A DNA stretch of 64,000 bases from Roseomonas aerilata DSM 19363 (lineage in GTDB: Bacteria; Pseudomonadota; Alphaproteobacteria; Acetobacterales; Acetobacteraceae): NCBI RefSeq assembly GCF_000711725.1, contig NZ_JONP01000013.1:1-64000 (forward strand), in the 5' to 3' direction. The notes beneath the pieces were generated by a model that had not been told where the DNA came from, ran no database searches, and saw only the letters and a program-made list of their open reading frames with translations. Positions 62,452 to 64,000 of the stretch are shown piece after piece. Position numbers and translations under genes: made by a program. The stretch's first letter is position 1. The number at the start of each line of letters is the position of its first letter.

Positions 62452-63693
62452 ATGGCGCTCCGTCTGCTTCCATCGGTGGATCTTCCCCTCACGACCTCCA
62501 GGGCGGACGTTCTGGCCTGGCCGAACATCATCCCCTTCCCGCGCCAGGCGGGCGAGGCGGAGGTGGGCGGGCGCGTCTATCTTTCGCCGCCAGAACTCGC
62601 AGGGGGCGAGTTCGAGGCGGTGGAGAGGACGCTTCGGAGCGGCTGGATCGCGCCGGCCGGACCCATCCCCCGCGCCTTCGAGGCGGCGCTGGCGGAGGAG
62701 ACGGGCTTCGGCAAGGTGCTCGCCACCTCCTCGGGCACGGCGGCGCTGCATCTCGGCTTCCGCGTGCTCGGGCTGCAACCAAGCGATGTCATCTGGGCGC
62801 CGAGCCTCACCTTCGTCGCGACGGTGGCGCCGGCCATCCAGATGGGCGCGCGCGTCACCTTCCTGGATGTCTCGCCGGAAACCTGGACGCTCGACCCCGA
62901 GCTGCTGCGCGAGGCGCTGGCGGCGGCGGCGCGGAAGGGGCGGCTGCCGCGGGTGGTGGTGCCGGTGGACCTCTACGGGCAATGCGCCGACCTCGATGCC
63001 ATCGTCGCAGTTTGCGATCGCTGGGGCGTGCCGGTGCTGAGCGATTCCGCCGAGAGCCTGGGGGCGAGCGGGCGCGGTGGGGCGAAGGCGGGAAAGGGGG
63101 CGCGGCTCGCCTGCTTCTCCTTCAACGGGAACAAGATCATCACGGCCGGGGGCGGCGGCGCTCTGGTTTCCGACGAACCCGCGCTGATCGCGGCGGCGCG
63201 GCATCTGAGCACCCAGGCGAAGGAGGCGGCGCCGCACTACCAGCACGAGACGACGGGCTATTCCTACGGGCTCTCCTCGGTGCTGGCGGCGGTCGGGCTC
63301 GCGCAGCTCCGCACGCTGGAGGCGCGGGTCGCCTCGCGCCGGGCGGTCTTCGCGCGCTATGTGACGGGGCTGGCGGAGACGCCCGGCATCTCCTTCATGC
63401 CGGAGCCGAACTGGGGGCGGTCCTCCCGCTGGCTGACGGTCGCGCTGGTCGATCCCGCCCGCTTCGGGGCGGATCGGGAGGTGGTGCGCCGGGCGCTGGA
63501 GGAGGCGGGGATCGAGAGCCGGCCGGTCTGGAAGCCGTTGCACCTGCAGCCGGCTTTCCGCGATGCCGAGGCGGTGGGCGGCGCGGTGTCGGCCGGGCTG
63601 TTCGAGCGCGGGCTCTGCCTGCCCTCGGGCAACATGGCGCCGGTGGTGCAGGCGCGGGTGATCGAGACCATCCGCCGCCTGGCGCGGCACTGA
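62452..63693 (+). CDS. DegT/DnrJ/EryC1/StrS-family aminotransferase
   Basis: A 413-residue PLP enzyme making amino sugars for surface glycans. Seen: the start of the fold RVYLSPPELAGGEFEAVERT, LATSSGTAALHLGFRVLG, DSAESLGASGRGG and the Lys region FSFNGNKIITAGGGGALVS. The ATG at 62452 has GAGG about 8 bases upstream; a TTG frame start at 62398 is less likely. An AT-richer 109-bp gap precedes it and probably holds a promoter. Confidence 0.93.
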   Translation: MALRLLPSVDLPLTTSRADVLAWPNIIPFPRQAGEAEVGGRVYLSPPELAGGEFEAVERTLRSGWIAPAGPIPRAFEAALAEETGFGKVLATSSGTAALHLGFRVLGLQPSDVIWAPSLTFVATVAPAIQMGARVTFLDVSPETWTLDPELLREALAAAARKGRLPRVVVPVDLYGQCADLDAIVAVCDRWGVPVLSDSAESLGASGRGGAKAGKGARLACFSFNGNKIITAGGGGALVSDEPALIAAARHLSTQAKEAAPHYQHETTGYSYGLSSVLAAVGLAQLRTLEARVASRRAVFARYVTGLAETPGISFMPEPNWGRSSRWLTVALVDPARFGADREVVRRALEEAGIESRPVWKPLHLQPAFRDAEAVGGAVSAGLFERGLCLPSGNMAPVVQARVIETIRRLARH

Positions 63694-63710
63694 AGCACGG
63701 ACGAACGGCG

Positions 63711-64000
63711 CTGCGTCTTCTCTATCTCCACCAGCACTACTCCGGGCCGCGCGGCGCGACGGCGACGCGGGCGCATGCCATGGCGCGCGCCATGGCCGCG
63801 CGCGGGCACGAGGTGACGCTTGCCTGCGGCCGCTACGAGGGAGCGGTGACGGGCCTCACCGGGCCTTTCGCCAACGGCGCCCGGGAGGGCCGGGTGGCGG
63901 GCTTCCGCGTGGTGGAATTCGACATCCCCTGCGGCAACGGGCAGGCGCTGGCGGCGCGCACGCGGGCCTTCCTGCGCTACGCGATGCGCGCGGCCTCCCT
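63711..64000 (+). CDS. GT4-family glycosyltransferase, 5' part only
   Basis: The window ends inside this gene. The frame from 63711 reads LRLLYLHQHYSGPRGATATR, then ARGHEVTLACGRYEG and GFRVVEFDIPCGNGQALAAR, the N-terminal domain of WbuB-like family 4 glycosyltransferases. No ATG or GTG lies just upstream in frame; a CTG at 63690, overlapping the DegT stop, could be the start, or the true start is an unusual codon. It should use nucleotide sugars in the glycan pathway. Confidence 0.8.
   Translation, partial: MRLLYLHQHYSGPRGATATRAHAMARAMAARGHEVTLACGRYEGAVTGLTGPFANGAREGRVAGFRVVEFDIPCGNGQALAARTRAFLRYAMRAAS

Overview
The window looks like a chromosomal segment of an alphaproteobacterium, most likely Acetobacteraceae of the Roseomonas type. 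The DNA is very GC-rich (about 70% or more by eye). It carries the alphaproteobacterial block metK-trmB-rimP-nusA-rnpM-infB-rbfA with truB and rpsO nearby, plus a CioAB-type cytochrome bd oxidase with a DUF2474 subunit and an IHF-beta/LapA/SppA cluster. The genus is inferred from gene style and order; no rRNA or tRNA gene was seen.

Layout. 0-13.4 kb: signalling and housekeeping genes (YbjN-like protein, chemoreceptor, DMT-type transporter, AmpG-like permease, a frameshifted FkbM methyltransferase, DUF3072 protein, creatininase-family amidohydrolase, two hybrid histidine kinases). 13.7-17.4 kb: PRC-barrel protein, dapB, an ADP-ribosyltransferase-fold-like protein, a SYLF protein and an Ldh-family oxidoreductase. 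17.4-19.6 kb: a low-GC island with a two-gene operon, a small protein of the same ART-like layout followed by a HEPN-domain protein with an intact R-x4-H RNase motif. 19.7-20.2 kb: a frameshifted DUF4096 transposase-like gene. 20.3-30.6 kb: metK, a candidate small RNA with C-rich hairpin loops, trmB, the rimP leader and the rimP-nusA-rnpM-infB-rbfA translation operon. 30.9-43.6 kb: UV endonuclease, FAH-family hydrolase, a phosphotransferase/class III aminotransferase pair, sppA-ihfB-lapA, truB-rpsO, and an MscS channel. 43.6-54.4 kb: cytochrome bd oxidase, an amino-acid-type periplasmic binding protein with an FAD oxidoreductase and a divergent IclR regulator, a methyltransferase, an AraC/MFS pair and an inverted-architecture chemoreceptor-like protein. 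54.5-64 kb: an exopolysaccharide cluster (SLBB export protein, heparinase-like lyase, Wzz-like copolymerase, O-antigen ligase/polymerase, priming sugar transferase, DegT aminotransferase, and a glycosyltransferase cut by the window end).

Three things stand out. First, a repeated intergenic element of about 190-260 bp occurs ten times, with two related shorter or divergent copies. It is an array of perfect hairpins, most with 3-nt loops. Stem sequences covary between copies and loops vary freely. It lies in both orientations and in one case supplies the last codons and stop of trmB. Second, the low-GC HEPN plus ART-like pair is a plausible undescribed defence or toxin-type system. Third, a short transcription unit between metK and trmB encodes three hairpins with C-rich loops, the layout of alphaproteobacterial anti-Shine-Dalgarno-type small RNAs. 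In addition, strand composition changes near 22.5 kb: the + strand is C-rich to the left and G-rich to the right whatever the gene direction, as expected close to a replication origin.
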